The notes below the pieces were generated by a model. The model was given only the letters and a program-made list of their open reading frames with translations. It did not search any database and had not been told where the DNA came from. Positions 1 through 13,227 of a DNA stretch of 64,000 bases are shown in pieces. Source of the DNA: Klebsiella grimontii. Its GTDB lineage: Bacteria > Pseudomonadota > Gammaproteobacteria > Enterobacterales > Enterobacteriaceae. Positions within the stretch are counted from its first letter, which is position 1, and every line of letters begins with the position of its first letter. The translations under genes and the position numbers were made by a program. Location of the stretch: assembly GCF_900200035.1 (NCBI RefSeq), contig NZ_FZTC01000017.1, positions 310,001 through 374,000 of the forward strand. The letters are read 5' to 3'.

Positions 1-1139
1 AAAACGGTGAGCCGCTCGCCGTCCAGCCACGTATACAGCGCCAGCTGATATTGGCCGTCCACCAGCGGCAGCGCCGGTAAAATCAGCGGCAGCCAGATCC
101 ATTCGCCGAAGCGGGAGGGGCCCAGCGCCAGCCATAGCAGACAGATGACCGCGCCGATCGCTGCTGAGCATAGCCCAAGCCACAGGCTGTTGCCGACGCT
201 ATCTTGGACCGGCTGGCTATTCTGCGCCGCCGCGGCAAGCAGCAGGGCGCAGGCCACCCCGCACAGCGGCAGAAGAAGGGCGAAGCTTTTCCCGGCGAGC
301 GCCCGCGGCTGCGGACGACGGATCCCCTCAACCGGCGGGATCCGTCGTTGCCAGAGACGCCAGACTCCCCATGCCGCCAGCGCCATCATGGCGAGGGCCA
401 GCAGCAGTATCAGACTGGCGAGGGCGCCTTTCGCCTGCTGGCGCTCATCGCCCTGGCTTAACCATTGCCAGGCCAGCACCGCCAGGGTCGGCGGGTTGCC
501 GGGCCCGATCACCAGCGCGACGTCGACCGCCGAAAGGCTCCAGGCGGCAGTCGCCAGCAGCACTACCGACAGCGCCGGAAACAGGGTGGGTAACACCAAC
601 CACGTCAGGCACTGCCAGCGTCCGTAGCCGAGGCTTTTTAATACCGTTGCCTGTTCGGCCAGGCGTTTTTCACCCAGCAGACCGTAAACCACCCACAGCA
701 GGAACGCGCTCTCTTTCATCGCCATAGTCAGGCCCAGGCCGATGCCGTAGCGGTCGATCGGCGGGGAAAAGAGTGGGAACAGGCGAGAGAGCCAGCCGCT
801 TTCGGCAAACAGCAGCAGAGCGGCGGTAGCGAAGGCCACGTGGGGCACCGCCAGCAGCAGCGGAAGCCTGGCCGCCAGCCGTCGCCAGCCGCCCGACGGC
901 CAGAGCGCGGCCACGACGGTGAGCGTGATGATCAGCGCGCCGCCCACCGACAGCAGGGTTGAGACGAGAGTCGCCGCCAGCGCCTGGCCAAACTGCGGGT
1001 CGGCAAATAGCGATTGCCAGAGGGAGAGGCGAAGAGCCGGAAGCGCCATCAGCGCCGCGGCCGGCAGCAGCGGCAGATAGATCAGCGCGACGGCGGCCCA
1101 GGTCAGCAGCCTTAGTGCGTGCCGTAGCGGCGCAGCCAT
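1..1139 (-). CDS. ynjC: YnjC-like ABC transporter permease, 3' end cut by window
   Basis: The reverse strand is open from an ATG at 1139 to the window edge with no stop, giving about 379 residues of a family usually about 510 long, so the C-terminus lies outside. The protein begins MAAPLRHALRLLTWA, like E. coli YnjC, and is strongly hydrophobic with many membrane segments. It carries two permease-type stretches such as ESAFLLWVV and GPGNPPTLAVLAWQW. It is the inner-membrane channel of the ynjBCD importer, whose substrate is not established. Its start overlaps the end of ynjB by 28 bases, implying translational coupling. Recognised by whole-protein similarity; the start is chosen from the E. 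coli N-terminus. Confidence 0.9.
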   Translation of the reverse strand, partial: MAAPLRHALRLLTWAAVALIYLPLLPAAALMALPALRLSLWQSLFADPQFGQALAATLVSTLLSVGGALIITLTVVAALWPSGGWRRLAARLPLLLAVPHVAFATAALLLFAESGWLSRLFPLFSPPIDRYGIGLGLTMAMKESAFLLWVVYGLLGEKRLAEQATVLKSLGYGRWQCLTWLVLPTLFPALSVVLLATAAWSLSAVDVALVIGPGNPPTLAVLAWQWLSQGDERQQAKGALASLILLLALAMMALAAWGVWRLWQRRIPPVEGIRRPQPRALAGKSFALLLPLCGVACALLLAAAAQNSQPVQDSVGNSLWLGLCSAAIGAVICLLWLALGPSRFGEWIWLPLILPALPLVDGQYQLALYTWLDGERLTV

Positions 1140-2272
1140 TCCTGCTCCAGCGCGTCAACCCAGGCCGCGTGCGGTTCACCCAGCATCGGCGGTATATCCT
1201 GCGGCACAACGGCATTAAAGGCCTGCCGCTCCTTCTCCGTTAATTTCGCCGGATCCAGCACGCTGGGGTCGCCCCATACCGTCGGGTCGGCCTTGCGCAG
1301 CTGGGCCTGCGGCGAGAGCAGGAAATTAGCGACCACTTTCGCGCCTGCCGTCGCCCGGGCATTGGCCGGGATCGCCACAAAATGGACGTTGCCGAGCATC
1401 CCCTCGCTGAAGCCGAAGCCGTAGCTGTCTTTCGGCAGCTCGCCGCTGGCCGCTTTTTGCTGCGCGTGCAATGGATTAAAGGTGATGGAAAGCCTGAGGG
1501 TTCCACTCTTCAGCATGGCATCCATGCGGGCGGGCGAAGCCGGGAAGTCGCGGCCCTGTCGCCACAGCAGAGGGTGAAGCTGGTCAAGATAGCGCCACAG
1601 CGGCGCGGTCACGGCGGCGAAGGTGGCCTCCTCAGGCGGCTGGCGCAGGGCGTCGGGCTGCGGGGTCAGCGTCAGCAGCAGCTGTTCAAGAAACGCGGTA
1701 CCGGTAAAATCCGGCGGACGCGGATAGGTGACGCTGCCGGGATGCGCGGCGGCGAAAGCCAGCAGCGCCTGCGGATTTTGCGGCGCGTCGGGCGTTTGTG
1801 AACGACGGGCGATAAAGGTGAGCTGCGCGCCGCCCCACGGAGACTCCGCGCCGTCGGTCGGAAGGGAGAAATCCTCGCGCACCGGCTTTTGCGTATCGAC
1901 GAAGCGCCAGTTAGGCAGGGTTTCCGCCCAGCGGGTTTGCAGCAGCCTGGCGTTTTTCAGGGTGCGGAAGTTTTCGCCGTTCACCCACAGCAGGTCGATG
2001 GAACCACCTTGACTGCGTCCGGCGCGGGCTTCGCTCTGGATGCGCTTGACCGCATCGGCGGCATCGGCAATATGCACGATGCGCAGGTCGATAGCGTAGT
2101 CGCGCTTCACCTCGTCGCTGACCCAGTCGAGATAGCGGTTAACCGCCGGGTCGCCGCCCCAGGCGTTGAACCACACCGTCTGGTCGCGGGCTTCTTGTTG
2201 CGTGGATTGCCATCCCGCGCTGGCGGCCAGCGGGGAGAGCAGCAGTAAAGCGAAGACCAACATACTGCGCAT
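1112..2272 (-). CDS. ynjB: YnjB-like ABC transporter substrate-binding protein
   Basis: 386 residues, close to the 388 of E. coli YnjB. The N-terminus (MRSMLVFALLLLSPLAASA) is a typical Sec signal peptide with a likely cleavage after ASA, so the mature protein is periplasmic. The mature part has the look of an extracellular solute-binding protein (QTVWFNAWGGDPAVNRYLDW near the start). It would deliver its ligand to the YnjC permease encoded just downstream with a 28-base overlap. The ligand is unknown; thiamine-like or polyamine-like substrates are sometimes suggested from family resemblance but nothing here decides it. It is the third-from-last gene in a minus-strand run ydjX-ydjZ-ynjA-ynjB-ynjC. 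Confidence 0.92.
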   Translation of the reverse strand: MRSMLVFALLLLSPLAASAGWQSTQQEARDQTVWFNAWGGDPAVNRYLDWVSDEVKRDYAIDLRIVHIADAADAVKRIQSEARAGRSQGGSIDLLWVNGENFRTLKNARLLQTRWAETLPNWRFVDTQKPVREDFSLPTDGAESPWGGAQLTFIARRSQTPDAPQNPQALLAFAAAHPGSVTYPRPPDFTGTAFLEQLLLTLTPQPDALRQPPEEATFAAVTAPLWRYLDQLHPLLWRQGRDFPASPARMDAMLKSGTLRLSITFNPLHAQQKAASGELPKDSYGFGFSEGMLGNVHFVAIPANARATAGAKVVANFLLSPQAQLRKADPTVWGDPSVLDPAKLTEKERQAFNAVVPQDIPPMLGEPHAAWVDALEQEWLRRYGTH

Positions 2273-2281
2273 AACCGCTCC

Positions 2282-2833
2282 TTATGGTTTTGAATCGGTT
2301 GGGATCCGGCACAATCCCTGGGCGGGGATCGCCATGGCTGAATTAAAGCGCGCCGACAGGTTTTGTAAACCGATCAGCGCCGTGAGTTCGGTGAGCGCGC
2401 GGGCGTCAAACTGACCTGCCAGCCTGTCGCGCAGCGCGTCGTCGACCACCGGCGGCGTCATGCTGGCCGCTTCGGCATACTCCAGCGCCAGCCGCTCGCG
2501 TTCGCTGAATAACGCGCTGTCCCGCCATTCGGCGACCGCCAGTAGCTTATCGCTGCCGCCGCTGCGTTCCGCCAGCTTCATATTGGTGATATCAATGCAA
2601 AACTCGCATAAGCACAGCTGCGCGACGCGGGCGCTGACCAGCGAGCGCAGCACCGGATCGAGGGGCGAACGCTTGCGTTCCAGATAGCCGACGAACATCG
2701 ACACCAGGTAAAACACCAGCGGAATACGCCCCCACCAGCGGATAGGGCTGAGCACCTCGCCGTAGTGGCGGCGATGCAGCCAGGCCTGCGGGCGAAGAAT
2801 CAGCGGAATGGACTTCAGAGGGGGTAAACTCAT
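2282..2833 (-). CDS. ynjA: YnjA, AhpD/carboxymuconolactone decarboxylase-like protein
   Basis: 183 residues (E. coli YnjA 182). The central segment LCLCEFCIDITNMKLAERSG has the Cys-x-x-Cys motif and helical context of the AhpD-like (carboxymuconolactone decarboxylase) fold, which in AhpD supplies a redox-active or proton-relay pair. A function for YnjA itself has not been shown. The ATG at 2833 overlaps the TGA of ydjZ by four bases (ATGA), so the two are translationally coupled, and ynjB follows after 9 bases. That places a putative thiol-redox protein in one transcript with membrane proteins and an ABC importer. Confidence 0.9.
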   Translation of the reverse strand: MSLPPLKSIPLILRPQAWLHRRHYGEVLSPIRWWGRIPLVFYLVSMFVGYLERKRSPLDPVLRSLVSARVAQLCLCEFCIDITNMKLAERSGGSDKLLAVAEWRDSALFSERERLALEYAEAASMTPPVVDDALRDRLAGQFDARALTELTALIGLQNLSARFNSAMAIPAQGLCRIPTDSKP

Positions 2834-3528
2834 CGTGAACGCCTCTTTTGTTGTTCAAGATAGAGCGCTTTCGCGACCGCCACCACAATGGCCAGCGCAA
2901 ACAGGATCGATAAACCGGTGACCAGCCAGAAGGTGCCGCCGGTCAGCAGGCTGCCGGTCCACGAATAGACTATCGTCGCCGGCAGCTGGCCGAGGCCGGT
3001 GGCCAGCATAAAGTGGCGAAAGCGCATTGACATCAGTCCGGCGGCGTAGCTCACCGGATCGAATGGCACGAAGGGCAGCAGGCGGCAGATTAATAGGGTG
3101 TGTTTGCCGTAGCGGGTAAAAAAGCCATCCATACTCTGCAATACGCTTTTGCCGGTGAGTTTTTCCACCGCGTCTCGGCCGAGCGCTCTGGCGATAAAAA
3201 AGCACAGCGCCGCCCCGGCCATGGCGCTTACCCACGACAGCGCGCCGCCCCAGAAAGCCCCGAACAGGGAGGCGTTGGCAAAGGTGATCAAAAAGGCGGG
3301 AAGCGGGGCGATAATCGCCTGCAGAATCATCAGCGCGAAGGAGACCAGCGCCGCCTGCGGGCCCCAGGAATCGATAAAACGCTCAACAGCCTGCTGATCG
3401 AGCGTAGCGAAGGCCGCGAGGCTGCGCTGCATAAACCCATGTACGCCGGGTATCAGCCACCATGCCAGCAAAAGCGCAAGCAGCGTAATGCCAATGGCTA
3501 TCCGCGAGCGCGCGTGGCTATTTTTCAT
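2830..3528 (-). CDS. ydjZ: YdjZ, TVP38/TMEM64 (DedA-superfamily) membrane protein
   Basis: Taking the ATG at 3528 (MKNSHARSRIAIG) gives 232 residues, matching E. coli YdjZ (235). The protein has an N-terminal membrane helix and the SNARE-associated/VTT domain, with the re-entrant-type stretch around APLPAFLITFANASLFG and the conserved RLLPFVPFDPVSYAAG. Members of this superfamily are inner-membrane proteins, some linked to lipid scrambling or transport; this one is uncharacterised. The start overlaps the end of ydjX by 11 bases. In E. coli a ferredoxin-like gene, ydjY, lies between ydjX and ydjZ; it is absent here. Confidence 0.9.
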   Translation of the reverse strand: MKNSHARSRIAIGITLLALLLAWWLIPGVHGFMQRSLAAFATLDQQAVERFIDSWGPQAALVSFALMILQAIIAPLPAFLITFANASLFGAFWGGALSWVSAMAGAALCFFIARALGRDAVEKLTGKSVLQSMDGFFTRYGKHTLLICRLLPFVPFDPVSYAAGLMSMRFRHFMLATGLGQLPATIVYSWTGSLLTGGTFWLVTGLSILFALAIVVAVAKALYLEQQKRRSR

Positions 3529-4255
3529 CGTTAGACAGTAACCGTGGCGTCGCGATCCGCCGATAGCGGGCATATCTTTTCGCCGCCTGAATCAGGGCAA
3601 ATAAGGCCAGCCCCGCGAGCGTCAGCTTGAGCATAAACAGAGAGGTGATCCCGTCGCGAATAAGCTCACTGGCCAGCAGCGTGTAAATAAATATGCCGGG
3701 TAAGGTGGTGAGGGCGGAAATAAAGGTAAACGTCCAGAACGGAATCGCCGTCAGGCCATAGGCGTAATTCTGGATATTATAGGGAAACAGCGGGATGAGC
3801 CGGGTCAGAATTAAAAAATCGCTGCCGCTACGGGCGATACCGTGTTCAATAGTCTGAAATATCGCCGTCTGCCCGACGTATTTGATCAGCAGCTCGCGGC
3901 CCAGCCAGCGGGCGAACAGAAACGACAGGGAAGAGGCGAACGTCGCCGCCAGCAACGACAGCAAGGTCCCCGCGAGCGGACCAAAAATGACGCCGCCGGC
4001 AATCACCAAAATAGAGCCCGGTATTAAAAACAGGGTGGCGACAATAAACAGCAGAATATAGAGCGTATAGCCGAAGGTGCCGCTCTGGCGGATGGCCTCG
4101 CGCAGACGATCAAAATGGGTAACCAGCTCGGCAAAACCCGACTGCTGAATAATACAGGCGACAATGCTCAATACGACGACAACAAAAAGCAGCTTATACT
4201 CTGCTTTATGACGGCTTCTTTTGCATTGGGTTCTCCTGTATTGCGCGGCGGTCAA
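3518..4255 (-). CDS. ydjX: YdjX, TVP38/TMEM64 membrane protein with uncertain start
   Basis: The body from KAEYKLLFVVVVLSIV onward matches E. coli YdjX (236 residues), with GTFGYTLYILLFIVATLFLIPGS and RLIPLFPYNIQNYAYGL as the conserved VTT-domain stretches. The start is a problem. The only in-frame start codon upstream is a TTG at 4255 without a convincing ribosome site. A good site (AGGAGA) and ATG at 4226 are in another frame and read only MQKKPS before a stop. Either translation re-initiates or shifts there, or the 5' end carries a one-base change. Coordinates use the TTG. ydjZ overlaps its 3' end, so the pair are probably co-expressed. Confidence 0.75.
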   Translation of the reverse strand: MTAAQYRRTQCKRSRHKAEYKLLFVVVVLSIVACIIQQSGFAELVTHFDRLREAIRQSGTFGYTLYILLFIVATLFLIPGSILVIAGGVIFGPLAGTLLSLLAATFASSLSFLFARWLGRELLIKYVGQTAIFQTIEHGIARSGSDFLILTRLIPLFPYNIQNYAYGLTAIPFWTFTFISALTTLPGIFIYTLLASELIRDGITSLFMLKLTLAGLALFALIQAAKRYARYRRIATPRLLSNDEK

Positions 4256-4279
4256 AAGTGCGCGCGACAGTATAATAGT

Positions 4280-4313
4280 TTGCCGCCGTTCACAATCTCT
4301 GACGGCGGCTTTT
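4280..4313 (+). terminator. intrinsic-terminator-like hairpin facing plus strand
   Basis: Perfect 8-bp stem GCCGCCGT/ACGGCGGC with a 12-base loop, followed by six T. It lies between ydjX and xthA, both on the minus strand, so in this orientation it would stop transcription coming from antisense to ydjX rather than ending an annotated gene. Confidence 0.6.
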
Positions 4314-4362
4314 TTGATATGGCTCAGGCTCTGCGGGCCAGAGAGCCTGATGGCGGGGCGGT

Positions 4363-5169
4363 TTAGGCCTTAAAGCTCGCCCATACCGGCGCGTGGTCGG
4401 AGGGTTTTTCCATTCCACGAATTTCGTAGTCGATGCCGGTTTCGACGCAGCGCTGCGCCAGCGGGGTGCTTGCCAGCAGCAGGTCGATGCGCAGCCCGCG
4501 GTTATCGTCAAAGCCCTTAGAACGATAATCGAACCACGAGAAATGCTCGTTATCCTGCGGGTTCGCATGGCGGTAAGTATCCACCAGGCCCCAGCCCAGC
4601 AGGCGCTCCATCCATTCGCGCTCTTCCGGCAGGAATGAGCATTTGCCGGTACGCAGCCAGCGCTTGCGGTTCTCTTCGCCGATGCCGATATCAAGGTCGG
4701 TGGGGCTGATATTCATGTCGCCCATGATCAGCACCGGATTCTCTTTATTCAGTTCGGTCTCGAGGTAGTTTTGCAGGTTCTGGTAAAACGCCGCCTTCGC
4801 CGGGAATTTGGTTTCATGATCGCGGCTTTCGCCCTGCGGGAAATAGCCGTTAATCACCGTCAGGTTGCCAAACGGAGAAGGGATTTCCGCCATAATGATG
4901 CGGCGCTGGGCCTCTTCCCCATCGTTCGGGAAACCGCGACGCACGGCGATCGGCGTCTCTTTGGTCAGCAGCGCGACGCCGTAGTGGCCTTTCTGCCCGT
5001 GATAAAAGACGTTATAGCCCAGCTTCGCCACCTCTTCGAGGGGAAACATGTCGTCGTGGACTTTGGTTTCCTGTAGGCCGATGACGTCGGGCTGGTGTTT
5101 ATCGATGATGGCGGCCAGCTGATGCGGGCGGGCACGCAGGCCGTTGATATTAAAAGAGACAAATTTCAT
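4363..5169 (-). CDS. xthA: exonuclease III
   Basis: 268 residues, identical in length to E. coli XthA when the ATG at 5169 ([18 protein letters not shown]) is used; a longer open frame upstream is not supported by the family. It is the major AP endonuclease and 3'-5' exonuclease of base-excision repair, acting on double-stranded DNA in the cytoplasm with Mg2+. Catalytic residues are visible: Asn7, Glu34 (LQETKVHD), the GDMNISPTD segment with Asp151/Asn153, and His259 in the C-terminal [10 protein letters not shown]. It is divergent from astC across a 444-base gap holding the ast regulatory region. Confidence 0.98.
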   Translation of the reverse strand: MKFVSFNINGLRARPHQLAAIIDKHQPDVIGLQETKVHDDMFPLEEVAKLGYNVFYHGQKGHYGVALLTKETPIAVRRGFPNDGEEAQRRIIMAEIPSPFGNLTVINGYFPQGESRDHETKFPAKAAFYQNLQNYLETELNKENPVLIMGDMNISPTDLDIGIGEENRKRWLRTGKCSFLPEEREWMERLLGWGLVDTYRHANPQDNEHFSWFDYRSKGFDDNRGLRIDLLLASTPLAQRCVETGIDYEIRGMEKPSDHAPVWASFKA

Positions 5170-5525
5170 AGTCGCTGCCACTGTGCAAGGTGAATAGTGC
5201 AGGGATGGTAGCAGAAATTCGCCGGGCTGGCTGCGGTAAGGCGGTTTATTCTGCCGATTGCAGCGGTTGGTAGCCTGTTTGCACAAACTGTGCACCATTA
5301 TGCAACGCGCTGCGCCAAAAAAGGGCGCTTATTACCGATAAATTTCGTCAAGGATCACAATTACAGAATTATATCTTACCTCTGCATAACCTTTCTTTTT
5401 ATTCGACTGCCAAAGCCGCTTTTAGCGTTTTTATTCACTTTCTATGCATTTTATGTGAATAGTGGGATTTCGTAACTTATTGATATTTCGTTATCGACCT
5501 CGATTTATGCATTTTTACCTCTGGC
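5170..5525. promoter_or_regulatory. xthA-astC intergenic region with candidate NtrC-type sites
   Basis: This AT-rich gap contains TGCA-based dyads resembling NtrC enhancer half-sites: TGCAAGGTGAATAGTGCA at 5184-5201 and the inverted repeat TGCAC-N5-GTGCA at 5280-5294, which runs into a further TGCA at 5301. In E. coli the ast operon is activated by NtrC from upstream sites on a sigma-54 promoter, with ArgR also binding. The spacing here differs from the 17-bp consensus, so the assignment is tentative. A 61-codon open frame at 5290-5475 looks like chance. Confidence 0.4.
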
Positions 5526-5541
5526 TGGCACGAACCGTGCA
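5526..5541 (+). promoter_or_regulatory. sigma-54 promoter of the ast operon
   Basis: TGGCAC-N5-GTGCA at 5526-5541 matches the sigma-54 -24/-12 consensus (TGGCAC-N5-TTGCA) with the invariant GG and GC correctly spaced. Transcription would start near 5552, about 60 bases upstream of astC. This fits nitrogen-limited (NtrC) control of arginine catabolism as known in E. coli. Confidence 0.8.
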
Positions 5542-5586
5542 ATCTACATTTACAGCGTAATAACCATATTCATTAACATTATTTAA

Positions 5587-10662
<5,076 letters not shown>

Positions 10663-10674
10663 TAAGGAGGCGTC

Positions 10675-11640
10675 GTGGACGACTTTCTGGCACTCACTCT
10701 GGCGGGGCGTTTGCCCCACCATTTTCATGGCCAAACCGCGCAGTTCCGCTGGCACTGGATTGACTGCGGCATTCTGCAGCTCGTTCCCCATGAGCCCTGC
10801 GATCGGTCGCTGGTTTTGTCATCCGGGCTTCACGGCAATGAAACCGCGCCGGTCGAAATCACCGATCTCCTGCTGCGTCAGCTGTTTCGTGGGGAAACGC
10901 CGCTCCGCTGGCGGCTGCTGGTTATCTTCGGTAACCCTCAGGCGTTAAGGGCCAACAAGCGTTATCTGCATAGCGATATCAACCGGATGTTTGGCGAGCG
11001 CTGGCGGGCCTTTAGCGCCAGCGATGAAACCGTTCGCGCCCGGCAGATGGAGCATGCCCTGGCGCGGTTTTATGCCGCGACGGCTGGCGAGCGCTGGCAC
11101 CTGGATTTACATACCGCCATACGCGGTTCGCTGCATACCCGCTTTGGTGTTCTTCCGGCGAGAGAAAAACCATGGGATGAAGGTTTTTTGCGTTGGCTGG
11201 GGGCGGCAGGGCTGGAAGCGCTGGTGTTTCATCAGCAGCCTGGCGGGACCTTTACCCATTTCAGCAGCGAACGTTTCGGCGCGCTCTCCTGCACGCTGGA
11301 GCTCGGCAAGGCGCTACCTTTTGGCGATAACGATCTGCGCCTGTTTGTGGCCACCCAACGCGCGCTGTTGCTGCTGCTGGCGGGGGAGTTGACGCTGGAG
11401 GATGAGCACACGCCGCTGCGCTACAGGGTGGTACAGCAAATCACCCGCAGCAGCGACAGGTTCCAGCTGCATATGTCGGCGCAGACGCTGAACTTTACGC
11501 CGTTTTCGTCCGGAACGTTGCTTGCCGAGGATGGCGACACCCGCTACGTGGTGGAAGGGGAGCAAGAGTACGTTTTGTTTCCCAATCCCAGCGTCGCTTT
11601 CGGCCAGCGCGCCGGGCTGATGCTGCAGCGCTTCCAGTGA
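10675..11640 (+). CDS. astE: succinylglutamate desuccinylase
   Basis: 321 residues (E. coli 322), starting at a GTG preceded by AAGGAGG, an excellent ribosome site. It is a zinc amidohydrolase of the AstE/aspartoacylase family that releases glutamate and succinate from succinylglutamate, the last pathway step. Zinc ligands are seen as His53 and Glu56 in [10 protein letters not shown] and His146 in [13 protein letters not shown]-like C-terminal sequence [13 protein letters not shown] is also typical. It ends the ast operon; a short GC-rich hairpin (CGCCC/GGGCG) follows at once near 11647, then T-rich sequence. Confidence 0.97.
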   Translation: MDDFLALTLAGRLPHHFHGQTAQFRWHWIDCGILQLVPHEPCDRSLVLSSGLHGNETAPVEITDLLLRQLFRGETPLRWRLLVIFGNPQALRANKRYLHSDINRMFGERWRAFSASDETVRARQMEHALARFYAATAGERWHLDLHTAIRGSLHTRFGVLPAREKPWDEGFLRWLGAAGLEALVFHQQPGGTFTHFSSERFGALSCTLELGKALPFGDNDLRLFVATQRALLLLLAGELTLEDEHTPLRYRVVQQITRSSDRFQLHMSAQTLNFTPFSSGTLLAEDGDTRYVVEGEQEYVLFPNPSVAFGQRAGLMLQRFQ

Positions 11641-11989
11641 ATCCGTCGCCCGTCCGGGCGGCGGCGTTTATTTCGGCGTTTATTTTTCCGCTGCCATCTT
11701 ATTTTTTCGTGCTCTGTTCTTTGATTGCAGATTATTCCTGGTTAAATGCTTTGTTTTTAATCTCTGCTGATTTATAATCTTCATAATTTCCCGCTAAAAC
11801 AGTTGCTTATTTATTTTTCCTTGCATTTATCTTCTCATTTTCCTTATTTTCTCCATAATTGGCGAGAAATTGTTTTTTACACTTTCAATGTTTTACGCTT
11901 GCTCTGATTAATTGACGATAAACGTCGTAAAGTTAATCTCGTCAACACGGCAACGCGCCGTAAGAATAACGCAAAGTAAGGATTGAACG
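11641..11989 (+). promoter_or_regulatory. astE-spy intergenic region with CpxR-type box
   Basis: A 349-base, very AT-rich region without a gene. Just upstream of spy, 11917-11931 reads GATAA-N5-GTAAA, one mismatch from the CpxR consensus GTAAA-N5-GTAAA. Spy in E. coli is induced by the Cpx and Bae envelope-stress systems, so this is the expected place and sequence. No other convincing structure is seen apart from the weak ast-end hairpin at the left edge. Confidence 0.65.
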
Positions 11990-12472
11990 ATGAAGAAGAT
12001 TACAGCACTGTTTGTTGCCTCTACTCTGGCTCTGGGCGCGGCTAACCTGGCCCACGCGGCTGACGCTACGGCTACCCCAACCGATAACGCTCCGATGATG
12101 CATCATAAGCGCGGACCTGGCGGCCCACACGAAATGATGTTTAAAGGTCTGAACCTGACCGAGGCGCAGAAAACGCAAATCCGCGACATCATGAAGAGCC
12201 AGCGCGACAATATGAAACGTCCATCCCTGGATGAGCGCCGCGCGATGCATGAACTGGTAGCCAGCGATACCTTCGATAAGGCGAAAGCGGAAGCGCAGAT
12301 TGATAAGATGGAGGCCCAGCATAAAGAGATGGCGCTGGCGCGTCTGGAAACCCAGAACAAGATTTACAACATCCTGACGCCGGAACAGAAAAAACAGTTC
12401 AATGCGAATTTTGAGAAGCATCTGACAGATCGTAAAGCGCCGGAAGGTAAAATGCCTGCACCAGCTGAATAA
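11990..12472 (+). CDS. spy: periplasmic ATP-independent chaperone Spy
   Basis: 160 residues (E. coli 161). An N-terminal signal peptide (KITALFVASTLALGAANLAHA) precedes a helical, charged mature protein. Both LTxxQ motifs are present, LTEAQKTQI and LTPEQKKQF, which define the Spy/CpxP family. Spy is a cradle-shaped dimer that protects unfolding proteins in the periplasm. The upstream GATAA-N5-GTAAA box fits Cpx control, and a strong terminator follows. Monocistronic. Confidence 0.98.
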   Translation: MKKITALFVASTLALGAANLAHAADATATPTDNAPMMHHKRGPGGPHEMMFKGLNLTEAQKTQIRDIMKSQRDNMKRPSLDERRAMHELVASDTFDKAKAEAQIDKMEAQHKEMALARLETQNKIYNILTPEQKKQFNANFEKHLTDRKAPEGKMPAPAE

Positions 12473-12491
12473 CTCAGCGCGCTGACTTAAG

Positions 12492-12547
12492 ACCGCCGGT
12501 CTTGCCCAATAACGCCAACAGGCTTTGGGCAGGGCCGGCGGTTTTTT
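12492..12547 (+). terminator. spy terminator
   Basis: Stem ACCGCCGG/CCGGCGGT, extended by an inner GCCCAA/TTGGGC pair, followed by a run of T interrupted only at 12548. Ends the spy transcript. Confidence 0.9.
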
Positions 12548-12680
12548 CTTTGTCTGCTAAAAATCCATCGTGAAACCTGATTTACCCGGCAGGGGCGAAT
12601 GTGCCAGTATGAATGCCTTAACGATCGCCACGGACTCAAGTGTCCTGGTGTAAAGCCTATTCTGCTCATGGATCTTGCAT

Positions 12681-13223
12681 ATGGAAATGTATATCGGCCT
12701 CGCCGTCCTCGTTGTCGTCCTCATCTGGGTCGTAATGACCTATAACCGCTTTATCTCCCTGCGACGTTTCAAAGACGAAGCCTGGAGCGGCATTGCCGTA
12801 CAGCTTAAGCGTCGCCACGACCTGGCGCCGAATCTGCTGAGCCTGGTGAAACGCTACGCGCAGCATGAAAAAGAACTGCTGGAAGAGATTTCCCGCCAGC
12901 GTGGCGAACTGGTCGGCAGTACCCGACAGATCGCCGACAACGAGCGCCAGTACTCTGGCACGCTAGGGCGCGTTTTCGCGCTTGGCGAAGCGTACCCGGA
13001 ACTTAAAGCCAGCGAAAACTACCTTGCCTTACAACAATCGCTCAATGAAATAGAAGAGCAGCTGCAGATGGCTCGCCGCTACTTCAACGGCACGGTGCGC
13101 GATTTCAATATTCTGGTCGAATCTTTCCCTAGCCTGCTGCTGGCGCGGTTATTTAATTTTAAAGCAGAAGCCTTCTTTGAACTGGACTCACCGGAAGAAG
13201 CTAAATCACCACGGATGGCGTGA
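12681..13223 (+). CDS. LemA family protein
   Basis: 180 residues from the ATG at 12681; a TTG two codons upstream or an ATG two codons downstream are alternatives, and none has a clear ribosome site. One N-terminal membrane helix (YIGLAVLVVVLIWVVMTYN) is followed by a cytoplasmic- or periplasm-facing helical bundle with the LemA signatures KRRHDLAPNLLSLVKRYAQHE and LNEIEEQLQMARRYFNGTVRDFN. The biochemical function of LemA proteins is unknown. It sits four bases before a DUF2207 gene, a pairing common in bacteria, so they probably act together in the envelope. E. coli has ves at this position instead. Confidence 0.9.
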   Translation: MEMYIGLAVLVVVLIWVVMTYNRFISLRRFKDEAWSGIAVQLKRRHDLAPNLLSLVKRYAQHEKELLEEISRQRGELVGSTRQIADNERQYSGTLGRVFALGEAYPELKASENYLALQQSLNEIEEQLQMARRYFNGTVRDFNILVESFPSLLLARLFNFKAEAFFELDSPEEAKSPRMA

Positions 13224-13227
13224 TTAA

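Noticed and set aside
670-1215. 181-codon minus-strand frame at the left end
   Set aside because: Arg/Ala-rich shadow in another frame; the true ynjC frame is open through the whole stretch and matches E. coli YnjC.
5290-5475. 61-codon plus-strand frame between xthA and astC
   Set aside because: AT-rich, no ribosome site, overlaps the ast control region and resembles no family.
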